Below, one piece after another: positions 52,048 through 63,377 of a stretch of 64,000 bases of DNA. The DNA lies in the NCBI RefSeq assembly GCF_004023625.1, contig NZ_RPDJ01000015.1:62001-126000 (forward strand), given 5' to 3'. This DNA is from Streptomyces cavernae. Lineage in GTDB: Bacteria > Actinomycetota > Actinomycetes > Streptomycetales > Streptomycetaceae. Numbering within the stretch: position 1 is the stretch's first letter; every line of letters starts with the position of its first letter. Made by a program: the position numbers and the translations under genes. Under the pieces are notes generated by a model. That model had not been told where the DNA came from. It searched no databases and was given only the letters and a program-made list of their open reading frames with translations.

Positions 52048-52255
52048 AGGGCCTGTGTCGGAAGTGGCGACTGCCGGCCGACGCCTGGCACGCTCCCCCA
52101 AGCTCTCCGAGCAGGGGGCACCCCCACTCGCCGCACCGGGCGAAAGCCCAAGTACATCCAGTACGAGGACTTCCGCCCGGCACACCGAGAGCACGCACCA
52201 GACGCCGCCCGGCCCGCCCTTCGGGCGAACGACGCCACTTCCGACACAGACCCTA
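52048..52255. mobile_element. MITE-like element with 17-21-bp terminal inverted repeats
   Basis: Left end CTGTGTCGGAAGTGGCG (52053-52069) is repeated exactly in reverse at 52233-52249. With one mismatch the arms extend to AGGG(C/T). The interior of about 165 bases holds inverted segments (CTCCCCCAAGCTCTCCGAGC, then GGCCCGCCCTTCGGGCG) and no ORF. I recognise the ends and interior as a repeat found in other Streptomyces genomes. It sits between convergent mraY and chitosanase genes, and its outer CCCTAG supplies the TAG stop of the chitosanase. Confidence 0.75.
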
Positions 52256-52954
52256 GTTGTCTCGGAGGAACTGCTTCGCCAGTCGGTCGCCGAGAGTCAC
52301 GGCCGCGCTGTGGCTTTCTATGGGGGACACCTGGGAGTTCTTGAACAGGATGTAGGTGACCCCGGAGTCGGTACCGCCGTCGGCCGGGTCCGGGTCGATG
52401 CCGAGAGCTTGGGCGGTCGCGTACGAGGCCTCGCCGATGATCTTCGAGGGGCCGGTGTCACCGACGACCGCGTACTGGACCTTGTTGCCGTGGATCACCG
52501 CGACGACTCCGCCGCCCTTGATGCCGGCCGAGGCGTAGTTCCAGATGGAGCCGGCGCTGGGCACCACGACGTACGGCAGGGTGTCGGCGCGCAGTGGCCT
52601 GCCGTCCGACTGGTGGAAGGCCGTGTCGTCCTGGTACCAGGGGTCGGTGTTCTCGTTGCACCGGTCGGTGCGTTGGCCGTCGCAGTCGATGTCCATGTCG
52701 GCCTTCCAGAAGACCGCGCCGTTCTTGCCGCACACCGGGACCGTGGCCGTAGTCCCTTCGTCGGTACGGTACTTGCCGGTTGAGATCTGGGAGCACGTCG
52801 TCACCTTGGCGAGCAGGTCGGCCGCGCTGACCGAGCCTTCCCGTGCCGACGTGGGGTCGGCCGGCGATGTGGGGCCGGCTGCCGATGTGGGGCCGGCGGT
52901 GATCAGGAGGGCGGCACCGGCGGCCGCGGTGAGGGTCAGTGTTCGAGAGCGCAC
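52253..52954 (-). CDS. Secreted chitosanase, GH75
   Basis: A 233-aa secreted protein. Signal peptide MRSRTLTLTAAAGAALLITA, a short Pro/Thr/Ser linker, then a GH75 domain: FWKADMDIDCDGQRTDRC, TDPWYQDDTAFHQSDGRPL, AVVGDTGPSKIIGEASYA. The Asp and Glu in these segments are the catalytic candidates. It hydrolyses chitosan from fungal walls. GTG 52954 has AAGGG upstream. The TAG stop comes from the edge of the adjacent MITE-like element; whether the last residues were changed by its insertion is unclear. A palindrome lies 19 bases upstream. Confidence 0.9.
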   Translation of the reverse strand: MRSRTLTLTAAAGAALLITAGPTSAAGPTSPADPTSAREGSVSAADLLAKVTTCSQISTGKYRTDEGTTATVPVCGKNGAVFWKADMDIDCDGQRTDRCNENTDPWYQDDTAFHQSDGRPLRADTLPYVVVPSAGSIWNYASAGIKGGGVVAVIHGNKVQYAVVGDTGPSKIIGEASYATAQALGIDPDPADGGTDSGVTYILFKNSQVSPIESHSAAVTLGDRLAKQFLRDN

Positions 52955-52972
52955 TGTGGGGGGACCCTTCGT

Positions 52973-52987
52973 TAGGAAAGTTTCCTA
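52973..52987. promoter_or_regulatory. Palindromic operator upstream of chitosanase
   Basis: Perfect 15-bp palindrome TAGGAAAGTTTCCTA, 19 bases before the start codon. It resembles operators of ROK-family repressors such as CsnR at Streptomyces chitosanase genes; that comparison is from memory. Confidence 0.65.
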
Positions 52988-53068
52988 CCGGGCGACGTAC
53001 ACGGTGGACCCGTTTCCGTGATGCCGTCAACTCCCCCTGGTCAGGCCCGCGTTGTCGGGCACGACGAA

Positions 53069-53099
53069 GGCCCGGTCGCGCGGGATGCGCGACCGGGCC
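53069..53099 (-). terminator. Terminator of aldo/keto reductase gene
   Basis: A perfect 13-bp stem (GGCCCGGTCGCGC / GCGCGACCGGGCC) with loop GGGAT, 34 bases past the stop at 53133. Confidence 0.88.
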
Positions 53100-53132
53100 C
53101 TGGTTGGCGCGAGCCTCGGTGGGCCGGGCCGG

Positions 53133-53966
53133 TCAGTTCACGTTGAAGGTCGCCGGGTCTGGGCCCAGGCGCCGGCCCTCGTTCAGCGCGCTGATCGCCG
53201 CGAGGTCCTCGGTGTCCAGGCTGAAGTCGAAGACCTCGATGTTCTCCTTGATCCGGGACGGCGTCACGGACTTCGGGATCACGACGTTGCCCAGCTCGAG
53301 GTGCCAGCGCAGCACCACCTGTGCGGGCGTGCGGCCGTGCTTCTGGGCGATGGCCACGATCGCTGGGACCTCCAGCAGGCCCTTCCCCTGCCCGAGCGGC
53401 GACCAGGCCTCGGTCGCGATGCCCTGCTGGGCGTGGTACTCGCGCGCCTCGTGCTGCTGCAGATGCGGGTGCAGCTCGATCTGGTTGACGGCCGGGATGA
53501 CGGAGGTGGCCTCGGTCAGCTGCTCGATGTGCTCCGGAAGGAAGTTGGAGAGGCCGATGGCGCGGACACGGCCGTCCGCGTGCAGCTTCTCGAACGCCCT
53601 GTAGGTGTCGATGTACCTGCCCTTGGCCGGCAGCGGCCAGTGGATCAGATACAGATCGAGGTAGTCCAGGCCCAGCTTCTCCATGGACACGTCGAAGGCG
53701 CGCAGCGTGGAGTCGTACCCGTGCTCGCTGTTCCAGAGCTTGGTGGTGACGAAGAGGTCCTCGCGGGGGAGGCCGGACGCGGCCAGCGCCTTGCCGGTGC
53801 CCTCCTCGTTGCCGTAGATCGCCGCCGTGTCGATGCTGCGGTACCCGGCCTCCAGCGCGGTGGTGACGGCCCGCTCCGCCTCGTCGTCCGGAATCTGCCA
53901 GACCCCGAAGCCCAGCTGGGGCATCTCGACGCCGTTGTTCAGAATGATCGGGGGGACCTTGCTCAC
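53133..53966 (-). CDS. Aldo/keto reductase
   Basis: A 277-aa AKR. The catalytic tetrad is complete: Asp46, Tyr51, Lys76, His109 (DTAAIYGNE, VTTKLWN, LIHWPLP). The NADPH-binding end has VIPKSVTPSRIKENIEVFDF. It resembles 2,5-diketo-D-gluconate/AKR5 enzymes that reduce small carbonyls. GTG 53966 is chosen (AAGGA at 10 nt); TTG 53984 is longer but without a ribosome site. It is monocistronic with its own terminator. Confidence 0.92.
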   Translation of the reverse strand: MSKVPPIILNNGVEMPQLGFGVWQIPDDEAERAVTTALEAGYRSIDTAAIYGNEEGTGKALAASGLPREDLFVTTKLWNSEHGYDSTLRAFDVSMEKLGLDYLDLYLIHWPLPAKGRYIDTYRAFEKLHADGRVRAIGLSNFLPEHIEQLTEATSVIPAVNQIELHPHLQQHEAREYHAQQGIATEAWSPLGQGKGLLEVPAIVAIAQKHGRTPAQVVLRWHLELGNVVIPKSVTPSRIKENIEVFDFSLDTEDLAAISALNEGRRLGPDPATFNVN

Positions 53967-54274
53967 GAGCTCTCGATCCTTCAAGTCGTCGGTTGGTTAC
54001 TCCCATCGTCGACGATCACGGAGCCTCATGCATTCCTGACCGGTGGATTGGCTGTGGAGACTTGTGGTGATCTCCACATTGGCCGGAAATGGCTCCGAGG
54101 TTGGGGGCTTATCGGTCCGGACCATTGACCGAGTGCGGCCGTACCGGGACGCTGTTGGACGCCACTGGACCCGTTGGTGAACCACGTACACGCATGTGAA
54201 CTTCCCGGCCCTCCGTACCGGCACGTGGGCCCCACTGACCTCTCCAACCCCCATCTTCACGAGGTGAGTCAGCC
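53967..54274. other. Intergenic region
   Basis: 308 bases between divergent genes. AT-richer near 54040. No palindrome or hairpin of note; promoters for both genes must lie here. Confidence 0.45.
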
Positions 54275-55063
54275 ATGAGTACGAGCCGTAGAACACTGCT
54301 GGGCGCGACGCTCGGGGGCGCCGCCGGAGCCGCGCTGGGCGGCCTGCCCGCCGCCACCGCGCACGCCGCCTCCTGGCAGCAGAAATGGGCGCCGTCGGCG
54401 AGCAGCGACGGAATGCGCGCCTTCGAGACCATCGAGGACGACCGCGCCGACTCGCACACATCGGCCAGTCCGCACATCTTCGCCACGGGCAACAACTGGC
54501 GCTTCAACATGCACATGGTCGACCGCGACACCTCGACCGACCGGCAGCGCCACGAGGTCACCGGACTGCGCAACGGCAGCGGCAGCAACTACCTCAAGTG
54601 GACCGAGGGCCAGACCTGGCGGGTCACCTACTCGATGTACATCCCCAGCTCGCTCAAGGCGACGACCACCTTCACCCACATCATGCAGATGAAGCAGCCC
54701 GGCGCCGGCAGCGCGCCGATCGTCGTGCAGTCGCTGCGACGGGTGAACGGGACGCAGACCATCGAACTGAAGCTCTTCGAGTCCGACACCCTCGTCGGCC
54801 GCACCAACCTCGAGCCCCTGCACAACAAATGGACCGACGTCGACTTCCAGATCAAGGTCGGCAACGGCTCGGCGGGCTCGGTCCGCTGGATCCTCAAGAG
54901 CGGCGGCAGCACCGTCATCGACGCATCCAAGACAGGCGACACCTTCCTCGCCGACCGGGTCCGGCCGAAGTGGGGCATCTACCGCTCCCTCGGCGACACC
55001 TCCGGATCCCTTCAGGACTGCTACCTCCTCCTGACCAATATGCGCGGATACCAACTCGTCTGA
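54275..55063 (+). CDS. Tat-exported polysaccharide-lyase-like protein (heparin lyase I family fold)
   Basis: A 262-aa protein with a Tat signal (TSRRTLLGATLGGAAGAALG, cleavage near AHA-AS). The mature domain reads as a beta-jelly-roll lyase: RFNMHMVDRDTSTDRQRHEV holds the Arg/His-rich strand typical of such enzymes, followed by TWRVTYSMYIPSS, HIMQMKQPG and VGNGSAGSVRWILK, then KWGIYRSLGD near the end. This pattern matches the heparin lyase I-like / glucuronan lyase group. Substrate unknown; a uronic-acid polymer is likely. GAGG precedes ATG 54275. Confidence 0.75.
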   Translation: MSTSRRTLLGATLGGAAGAALGGLPAATAHAASWQQKWAPSASSDGMRAFETIEDDRADSHTSASPHIFATGNNWRFNMHMVDRDTSTDRQRHEVTGLRNGSGSNYLKWTEGQTWRVTYSMYIPSSLKATTTFTHIMQMKQPGAGSAPIVVQSLRRVNGTQTIELKLFESDTLVGRTNLEPLHNKWTDVDFQIKVGNGSAGSVRWILKSGGSTVIDASKTGDTFLADRVRPKWGIYRSLGDTSGSLQDCYLLLTNMRGYQLV

Positions 55064-55076
55064 GACACCGGGTACT

Positions 55077-55885
55077 TCAGCGTTCGACGGGGACGGCACC
55101 CAGGTACGCGTCCCTGACCCTCGCATCGGCGTGCACCTGCGTCGCCGTTCCCTCCGCGAGGACCGAGCCGAGGTCGAGGACGACGACCCGGGTGCACAAC
55201 GCCATGACGAAGGCGACGTTGTGCTCGACCAGGAGGACGGCCGCGCCCTCCTCCTCGGCCAGCCGGCGCACGACGGCCGACAGACGGTCGCTCTCGCCGG
55301 CCGACATGCCCGACGCGGGCTCGTCCAGGAGCAGCACCCTGGGCGGGTCCGCGAGCGCACGTGCCAGCTCGACCATCCGGGCCCGGCCGACGGGCAGGGT
55401 ACCGGCGTAACTGCCTCCGACGTCCTCGAGACCGCAGTCGCGCAGTACTTGTTCGGCCCGGCGGCGGCGGTCCCGCTCGTACACCCGCCGGGTCGGCGCC
55501 GCCAGCAGGTCCGCCGCGAGACCGCCTCCGCCGCCGCGCCACTCCTGGGCGACCAGCAGATTGTCGGACACCGTGAGCTGGCCGAAGAGCTGCTGACGCT
55601 GGAAGGTACGGCGCAGGCCGTGGCGGGCGCGCCAGACGGGGGAGCGGCGGGTGATGTCCGCGCCGTCGAGGAGGACGCGGCCCTCGTCGGGGCGGCGGAT
55701 GCCGGACAGTACGTCGAACAGGGTTGTCTTTCCCGCGCCGTTGGGCCCGATCAGTCCGCACACCTCGCCCGGACGCAGGGCGAGGCTCACCCCGGCCAGG
55801 GCGCGGACGCCGCCGAAGCGGACGCCTATGCCGCGGGCTTCCAGCACGGGCTCCGGGTCCGAGCCGGTCACGCTCTGCGTGGGCT

Positions 55886-55889
<4 letters not shown>
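55077..55889 (-). CDS. Branched-chain amino-acid-type ABC transporter ATPase (LivG-like)
   Basis: A 270-aa ATPase: Walker A GLIGPNGAGKTTLFDVLSG, Q-loop QRQQLFGQLTV, a signature region reading LPVGRARMVELARAL (a weak match to LSGGQ, here PVGRA), Walker B RVLLLDEPASGMS, H-loop LLVEHNVAFVM. GTG 55889 overlaps the TGA of the fused permease gene (GTGA). Together with that protein and the binding lipoprotein it completes a HAAT-family importer. The ligand may be an amino acid, amide or aromatic acid. Confidence 0.9.
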
Positions 55890-58807
<2,918 letters not shown>

Positions 58808-58816
58808 GCGGCGGCC

Positions 58817-60079
58817 CTACGTGAAGGGGATCGGTTCGTAGCACTCGAAGGGCGCCGACACGACGTACCGGCCGTCCTTGAGCTGGACCAGCGCGCCGCA
58901 GCCGAACGACTCCTTCTGCCCCCTGGGCTCGGTGCGGTCGCCGACCAGGGTGCCGGTGTCGGAGAAGCCCCGCGCCGCCTTCTGGAAGGACTCCGTAGTC
59001 AGGTTCTTGCCCGCCTTTTGGGCGATGGCCAGGAACAGGTCGGCACTCATGTAGCCGGTGACCATGTGCATGTTCAACGGGACGTCCTTCCCGGCTGTCT
59101 TGCGGATGTCCTCCTTGAACTGCCGCATGGCGGCGCTGTCCTGCTCGAACGGCTGGAACGACAGCAGGATGTGCACCCCGTCCAGGGCCTTCCGGGTCGC
59201 GCTCCGGGCCAGCAGCGCCGGGTCGTAGTCAGTGGGGTCGGTGAGCACGCCGTCATAGCCCGTGCGCTTGATGGCGGTGAACAGGCCGATGTTGTACGGC
59301 GTCTGCATCACGGACACGATCGCGTCCGGTGCCCTGCCGCCGTCGCTGCGCAGGATCTCCTTGGTGTAGGCCGACCAGTCGCTCGGTACCGAGCCCGCGG
59401 GCACGGACGCCTCGGCGAAGGTCACCTCGTACCCCGCCGAGGCGAAGCTCTGTTTGTAGGTGCGGATGGCGAAGGTGCCGGCGTCGCTGTCATTGGCGAG
59501 GATCGCCACCGATTTGCCCTCGGCGCCGCCCGTCACCCGCTTGAGTCCCTCGGGCCAGGTCTGTGAGATGGTGCCGCCCGGGGTGGGGACCATACAGCCG
59601 CCGAAGCCGTAGATGTAGCTGGGTCCGCAGAACGAGGGCAGGGTGCCCCAGCCGAAGGTGGGCACCTTCTGCTGCTGCAGGAAGTCGGCCCCCGAGAAGG
59701 TCGTCGAGCTCATCGGGGCGATCGCGAACACCTTGTCCTGCTGGACGAGTTTGCGGGCCGCGGCGAGGTTCCTGGCCGGGTCCTGGCCGTCGTCCTCCGC
59801 GCCCAGGTAGTCGATCGTGCGGCCGCCCACGCCGCCCTCCGCGTTCGCCCTCTCGAAGCGGGCTCTGGCTCCGAGGTCGGTGTCCTTCTTCGAGTAGCCG
59901 GTGGAGGTGGTCATCGACACGATGCCGCCCACCTTCACGGAATCGTCGGTCACCCCGCGTACCGAACCCCCGGCCTTCTGCGGACCGGTGTTGTCGGCGG
60001 CCGAGTTGCAGCCGGAGACGAATAGCAGCAGCGCCCCTGCGCAGGCGACGGTGGTGCGGATGCGCATCGCTCGTGACAC
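58817..60079 (-). CDS. Branched-chain amino-acid-type ABC substrate-binding lipoprotein
   Basis: A 420-aa periplasmic-binding-type protein. The lipobox FVSGC puts the lipid anchor at Cys24. The mature part begins GVTDDSVKVGGIVSMTTSTG and contains DDGQDPARNLAAARKLV and FAIAPMSSTTFSGADFL, typical of type I HAAT-binding proteins (Peripla_BP_6). GTG 60079 has GAGGGGG at 7 nt; ATG 60067 is a shorter option. It is first of the three-gene transporter operon and defines its ligand, which cannot be read from sequence. Confidence 0.92.
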   Translation of the reverse strand: MSRAMRIRTTVACAGALLLFVSGCNSAADNTGPQKAGGSVRGVTDDSVKVGGIVSMTTSTGYSKKDTDLGARARFERANAEGGVGGRTIDYLGAEDDGQDPARNLAAARKLVQQDKVFAIAPMSSTTFSGADFLQQQKVPTFGWGTLPSFCGPSYIYGFGGCMVPTPGGTISQTWPEGLKRVTGGAEGKSVAILANDSDAGTFAIRTYKQSFASAGYEVTFAEASVPAGSVPSDWSAYTKEILRSDGGRAPDAIVSVMQTPYNIGLFTAIKRTGYDGVLTDPTDYDPALLARSATRKALDGVHILLSFQPFEQDSAAMRQFKEDIRKTAGKDVPLNMHMVTGYMSADLFLAIAQKAGKNLTTESFQKAARGFSDTGTLVGDRTEPRGQKESFGCGALVQLKDGRYVVSAPFECYEPIPFT

Positions 60080-60179
60080 GGTCGGTCCCCCTCATGCCGA
60101 GTGACCAGTCGGGTGACCGAAAGTCTCGAACCGATCTGACGGACCGTCAATATCTGACGCGACGACAGATGACGGTTAG

Positions 60180-62027
60180 TCAGGAAACGTCGCCGCCCTC
60201 GTGGGCCTGGTACAACGCCTCAACCTCCTTGGCGTAGGCCCGCTCGACCGCCTTCCGCTTCAGCTTCAGCGACGGGGTCAACAGGCCGTGCTCCTCGGTG
60301 AACTGGTGGGCCAGGATCCGGAACGTACGGATCGACTCGGCCTGCGAGACGAGGGTGTTCGCGGCCACCACCGCACGACGCACCTCGGTCTCCAGATCCG
60401 GGTCGCGCACCAGCTCGGCGGGGGAGAGCCGCGGTTTGCCGCGCATCTCGAGCCAGTGCTCCACGGCCTCCGCGTCCAGCGTGAGCAGCGCGGCGATGTA
60501 GGGCCGGTCGTTGCCCACGACGATGCACTGCGCGACGAGCGGGTGGTCCCGTACCCGCTCTTCCAGTTGTCCGGGCGAGACGCTCTTGCCGCCGGAGGTC
60601 ACCAGGATCTCCTTCTTGCGCCCGGTGATCGTGAGAAAACCGTCCTCGTCGAGCGAGCCGAGGTCCCCGGTGGCCAGCCAGCCGTCCTGCAGCGTGGCGT
60701 CGGTGGCCTTCTGGTTGTTGAGGTAGCCCTGGAAGACGTTGTCGCCGCGCAGCCAGATCTCGCCGTCGTCCGCGATGTGCACGGTGGTGCCCGGGATGGG
60801 CTGGCCCACTGTGCCGTAGCGGGTGCGATCGGGCGGGTTGGCCGTCGCAGCCGCGGTGGACTCGGTCAGCCCATACCCCTCGTAGATCTGGACGCCCGCG
60901 CCCGCGAAGAAAAGTCCCAGCCTGCGGTCCATCGCCGAGCCGCCGGACATCGCGTGGCGCACCCGGCCGCCCATCGCGCCCCGGATCTTGGAGTAGACGA
61001 GCTTGTCGAAGAGCTGGTGCTGCATGCGCAGGCTCGCCGACGGGCCCGGACCGATGCCCCAGGCCTTCGACTCCACGGCGTCGGCGTAGCGGACCGCCAC
61101 GTCCACCGCCTTCTCGAACGGGCCGGCCCTGCCCTCCTTCTCGGCCTTGCGGCGCGCGGCGTTGAACACCTTCTCGAAGATGTACGGCACCGCCAGGAAG
61201 AACGTCGGCCTGAACGCGGCCAGGTCGGGCAGCAGCGCCGCCGCGCTCAGCTGCGGCTGATGGCCCAGCTTGACCCGCCCGCGCACCCCGGCCACCTCGA
61301 CCATCCGCCCGAAGACATGCGCGAGCGGCAGGAACAGCAGGGTGATGGCCTCGTCGCCGCGCTTGGTGTGGAAGATCGGCTCCCAGCGCTCCAGCACGGT
61401 GTCCGCCTCGAACATGAAGTTGCCGTGCGAGATGACACAGCCCTTGGGGCGCCCCGTGGTGCCCGAGGTGTAGATGATCGTGGCGATGGAGTCGGGGGTC
61501 ACCGCCTGCCGGTGCCGGTGCACCACGTCGTCCTCGATGGTGGCACCGGCCTCGTACAGCTCCTGGACCGCGCCCACGTCCAGCTGCCACAGCTTGCGCA
61601 ACTGCGGCAGCCGGTCGATGACCGTCGCGACGGTCATCGCGTGGTCCTCGTGCTCCACCATCGCCGCCGTCACCTCGGCGTCGTGCAGCGTCCAGAAGAC
61701 CTGCTCCGCCGACGAGGTCGGGTAGATCGGCACCACCTGGGCGCCGATCGTCCACAGCGCGAAGTCGAAGAGCGTCCACTCGTAGCGGGTGCGGGACATG
61801 ATCGCGACCCGGTCGCCGAACCGGACGCCGTGTGCCAGCAGCCCCTTGGCCAGGGCGAGCACCTCGTCACGGAACTCGGAGGCCGTCACGTCACGCCACT
61901 GACCGCCCTCGTCCTTGCGTCCGAACGCGACACGGAGGGGGTCGTCCTGGGCATGCTCGAACACGACATCGGCCAGGCCGCCAACCGGCCTCGCCGACCC
62001 CAACGGAGGGTTGGTGAACTCGCGCAA
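60180..62027 (-). CDS. Long-chain acyl-CoA ligase (AMP-binding)
   Basis: A 615-aa ANL-superfamily enzyme: P-loop ATIIYTSGTTGRPKGCVISH, IYEGYGLTESTA, GWLATGDLGSLDEDGFL, GRKKEILVTSGGKSVSP, and a final KLKRKAVERAY holding the catalytic-Lys region. It activates fatty acids to acyl-AMP and acyl-CoA in the cytoplasm or at the membrane. TTG 62027 is set by AAGGAG at 6 nt. It is upstream of the transporter genes on the same strand, separated by 100 bases. Confidence 0.93.
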   Translation of the reverse strand: MREFTNPPLGSARPVGGLADVVFEHAQDDPLRVAFGRKDEGGQWRDVTASEFRDEVLALAKGLLAHGVRFGDRVAIMSRTRYEWTLFDFALWTIGAQVVPIYPTSSAEQVFWTLHDAEVTAAMVEHEDHAMTVATVIDRLPQLRKLWQLDVGAVQELYEAGATIEDDVVHRHRQAVTPDSIATIIYTSGTTGRPKGCVISHGNFMFEADTVLERWEPIFHTKRGDEAITLLFLPLAHVFGRMVEVAGVRGRVKLGHQPQLSAAALLPDLAAFRPTFFLAVPYIFEKVFNAARRKAEKEGRAGPFEKAVDVAVRYADAVESKAWGIGPGPSASLRMQHQLFDKLVYSKIRGAMGGRVRHAMSGGSAMDRRLGLFFAGAGVQIYEGYGLTESTAAATANPPDRTRYGTVGQPIPGTTVHIADDGEIWLRGDNVFQGYLNNQKATDATLQDGWLATGDLGSLDEDGFLTITGRKKEILVTSGGKSVSPGQLEERVRDHPLVAQCIVVGNDRPYIAALLTLDAEAVEHWLEMRGKPRLSPAELVRDPDLETEVRRAVVAANTLVSQAESIRTFRILAHQFTEEHGLLTPSLKLKRKAVERAYAKEVEALYQAHEGGDVS

Positions 62028-62358
62028 TCCCCGCTCCTTGTGGCGCTCCAGCGCCGTGAAAGCTACCCCACGGGGTCGCCGCCCGGGAGAGGCCGGAATC
62101 CACCGTTCGATCGTGCGTACGCCCTGGTCAGCCGGTGAAATAGGGTCACAAGAGGGAAGTACGGGGCCGAAATCCCTACGGTTCAGTAAGTTTCGCTGCC
62201 GTAATCTCCACGGAATCTGTACCGGGTGCTTACGGCCGCCGCGCCTCTACGGAGCAGTACCTGCACCGTACGTCACAGACGCGTGCAAGACCGTACGACC
62301 TCGGCCGAGACACACGACACCGGTCGCCCCTCACCCCGGCCCCTCGGTGAAGTCCGGT
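62028..62358. other. Intergenic region
   Basis: 331 bases before the acyl-CoA ligase gene. AT-richer between 62140 and 62230 (GGTGAAATAGGGTCACAAGA), consistent with promoter DNA. No gene seen. Confidence 0.45.
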
Positions 62359-63225
62359 TCAGCGCCCGCGCAGCCGGTCCCCGCCACCCAGGACGGCCGC
62401 CGCCAAGGCGTCCGCCGCCCCCTGGGCCGCGCCGCGCCGCGGCCCGTGCACGACCACGAAGTCCACCTCGCCCAGCTCCGGCAGTCCCGCCCGGTCGGGG
62501 ACCCGCACCAGACCCGGCGGGATCATCCCCCGGGAGTGCGCCATCACGCCGAGCCCCGCGCGCGCCGCGGCGATCAGGCCGTTGAGGCTGCCGCTGGTGC
62601 AGACGATGCGCCACGCGCGCCCCTGCTTCTCCAGCGCTTCCAGGGCCAGGGCCCGGGTGATGCCCGGCGGCGGATACACGATGAGCGGCACCGGCCGCTC
62701 GGGGTCGAGGCGGAGCCGCTCCGCGCCGATCCACACCAGCCGGTCGTGCCGTACCAGCTCACCGCGCGGATCCTGGGGACGGCGCTTGGCGAGCACCAGG
62801 TCCAGTTTTCCCGCGGCCAGTTGCTCGTGCAACGTACCGGACAGCTCGACCGTCAGCTCCAGGTCCACCTCGGGGTGGTCGTGCCGGAAGCCCTCCAGGA
62901 TCTCGGGCAGCCGGGTGAGCACGAAGTCCTCCGACGCCCCGAACCGCAGCCGCCCCCGCAGCCTGGTCCCCGTGAAGAACGCGGTCGCCTGTTCGTGCAC
63001 CTCCAGGATCCGCCGGCTGAAGCCCAGCATGGCCTCGCCGTCCTCGGTGAGCTCCACGGAGTGGGTGTCCCGCTGGAACAGCTGCCGCCCGGTCGCCTCC
63101 TCCAGTCGGCGCACATGCTGGCTGACCGTCGACTGGCGCAGCCCGAGCCGCCGGGCCGCCCGGGTGAAGCTCAACGTCTGCGCCACCGCCAGGAACGTAC
63201 GCAGATGGGAAGGGTCGTACACCAT
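62359..63225 (-). CDS. LysR-family transcriptional regulator
   Basis: A 288-aa LTTR. The N-terminal winged helix reads LRTFLAVAQTLSFTRAARRL, GLRQSTVSQHVRRLEEATGR; the effector domain begins GRLRFGASEDFVLTRLPEIL and ends in a short Gly-rich tail. ATG 63225 is the standard start. It is divergent from a bile-acid-symporter-family gene with 152 bases between, the usual arrangement for LTTR and target. A near-palindrome ATTACAGGTTAT is at 63224-63235. Confidence 0.93.
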   Translation of the reverse strand: MVYDPSHLRTFLAVAQTLSFTRAARRLGLRQSTVSQHVRRLEEATGRQLFQRDTHSVELTEDGEAMLGFSRRILEVHEQATAFFTGTRLRGRLRFGASEDFVLTRLPEILEGFRHDHPEVDLELTVELSGTLHEQLAAGKLDLVLAKRRPQDPRGELVRHDRLVWIGAERLRLDPERPVPLIVYPPPGITRALALEALEKQGRAWRIVCTSGSLNGLIAAARAGLGVMAHSRGMIPPGLVRVPDRAGLPELGEVDFVVVHGPRRGAAQGAADALAAAVLGGGDRLRGR

Positions 63226-63377
63226 TACAGGTTATCGCGGAACGTGATGACAGTCAGAGTGGTATGCCGGATTCCCGATCGCTGTCTCCAGGAGGACGAT
63301 GGAGAGGGCACGTCCCGTGCCAGGCGCCGACGCGGGCGCCGACGCACAGCACAGCACCATCGAAGTAGTGGAGCACA

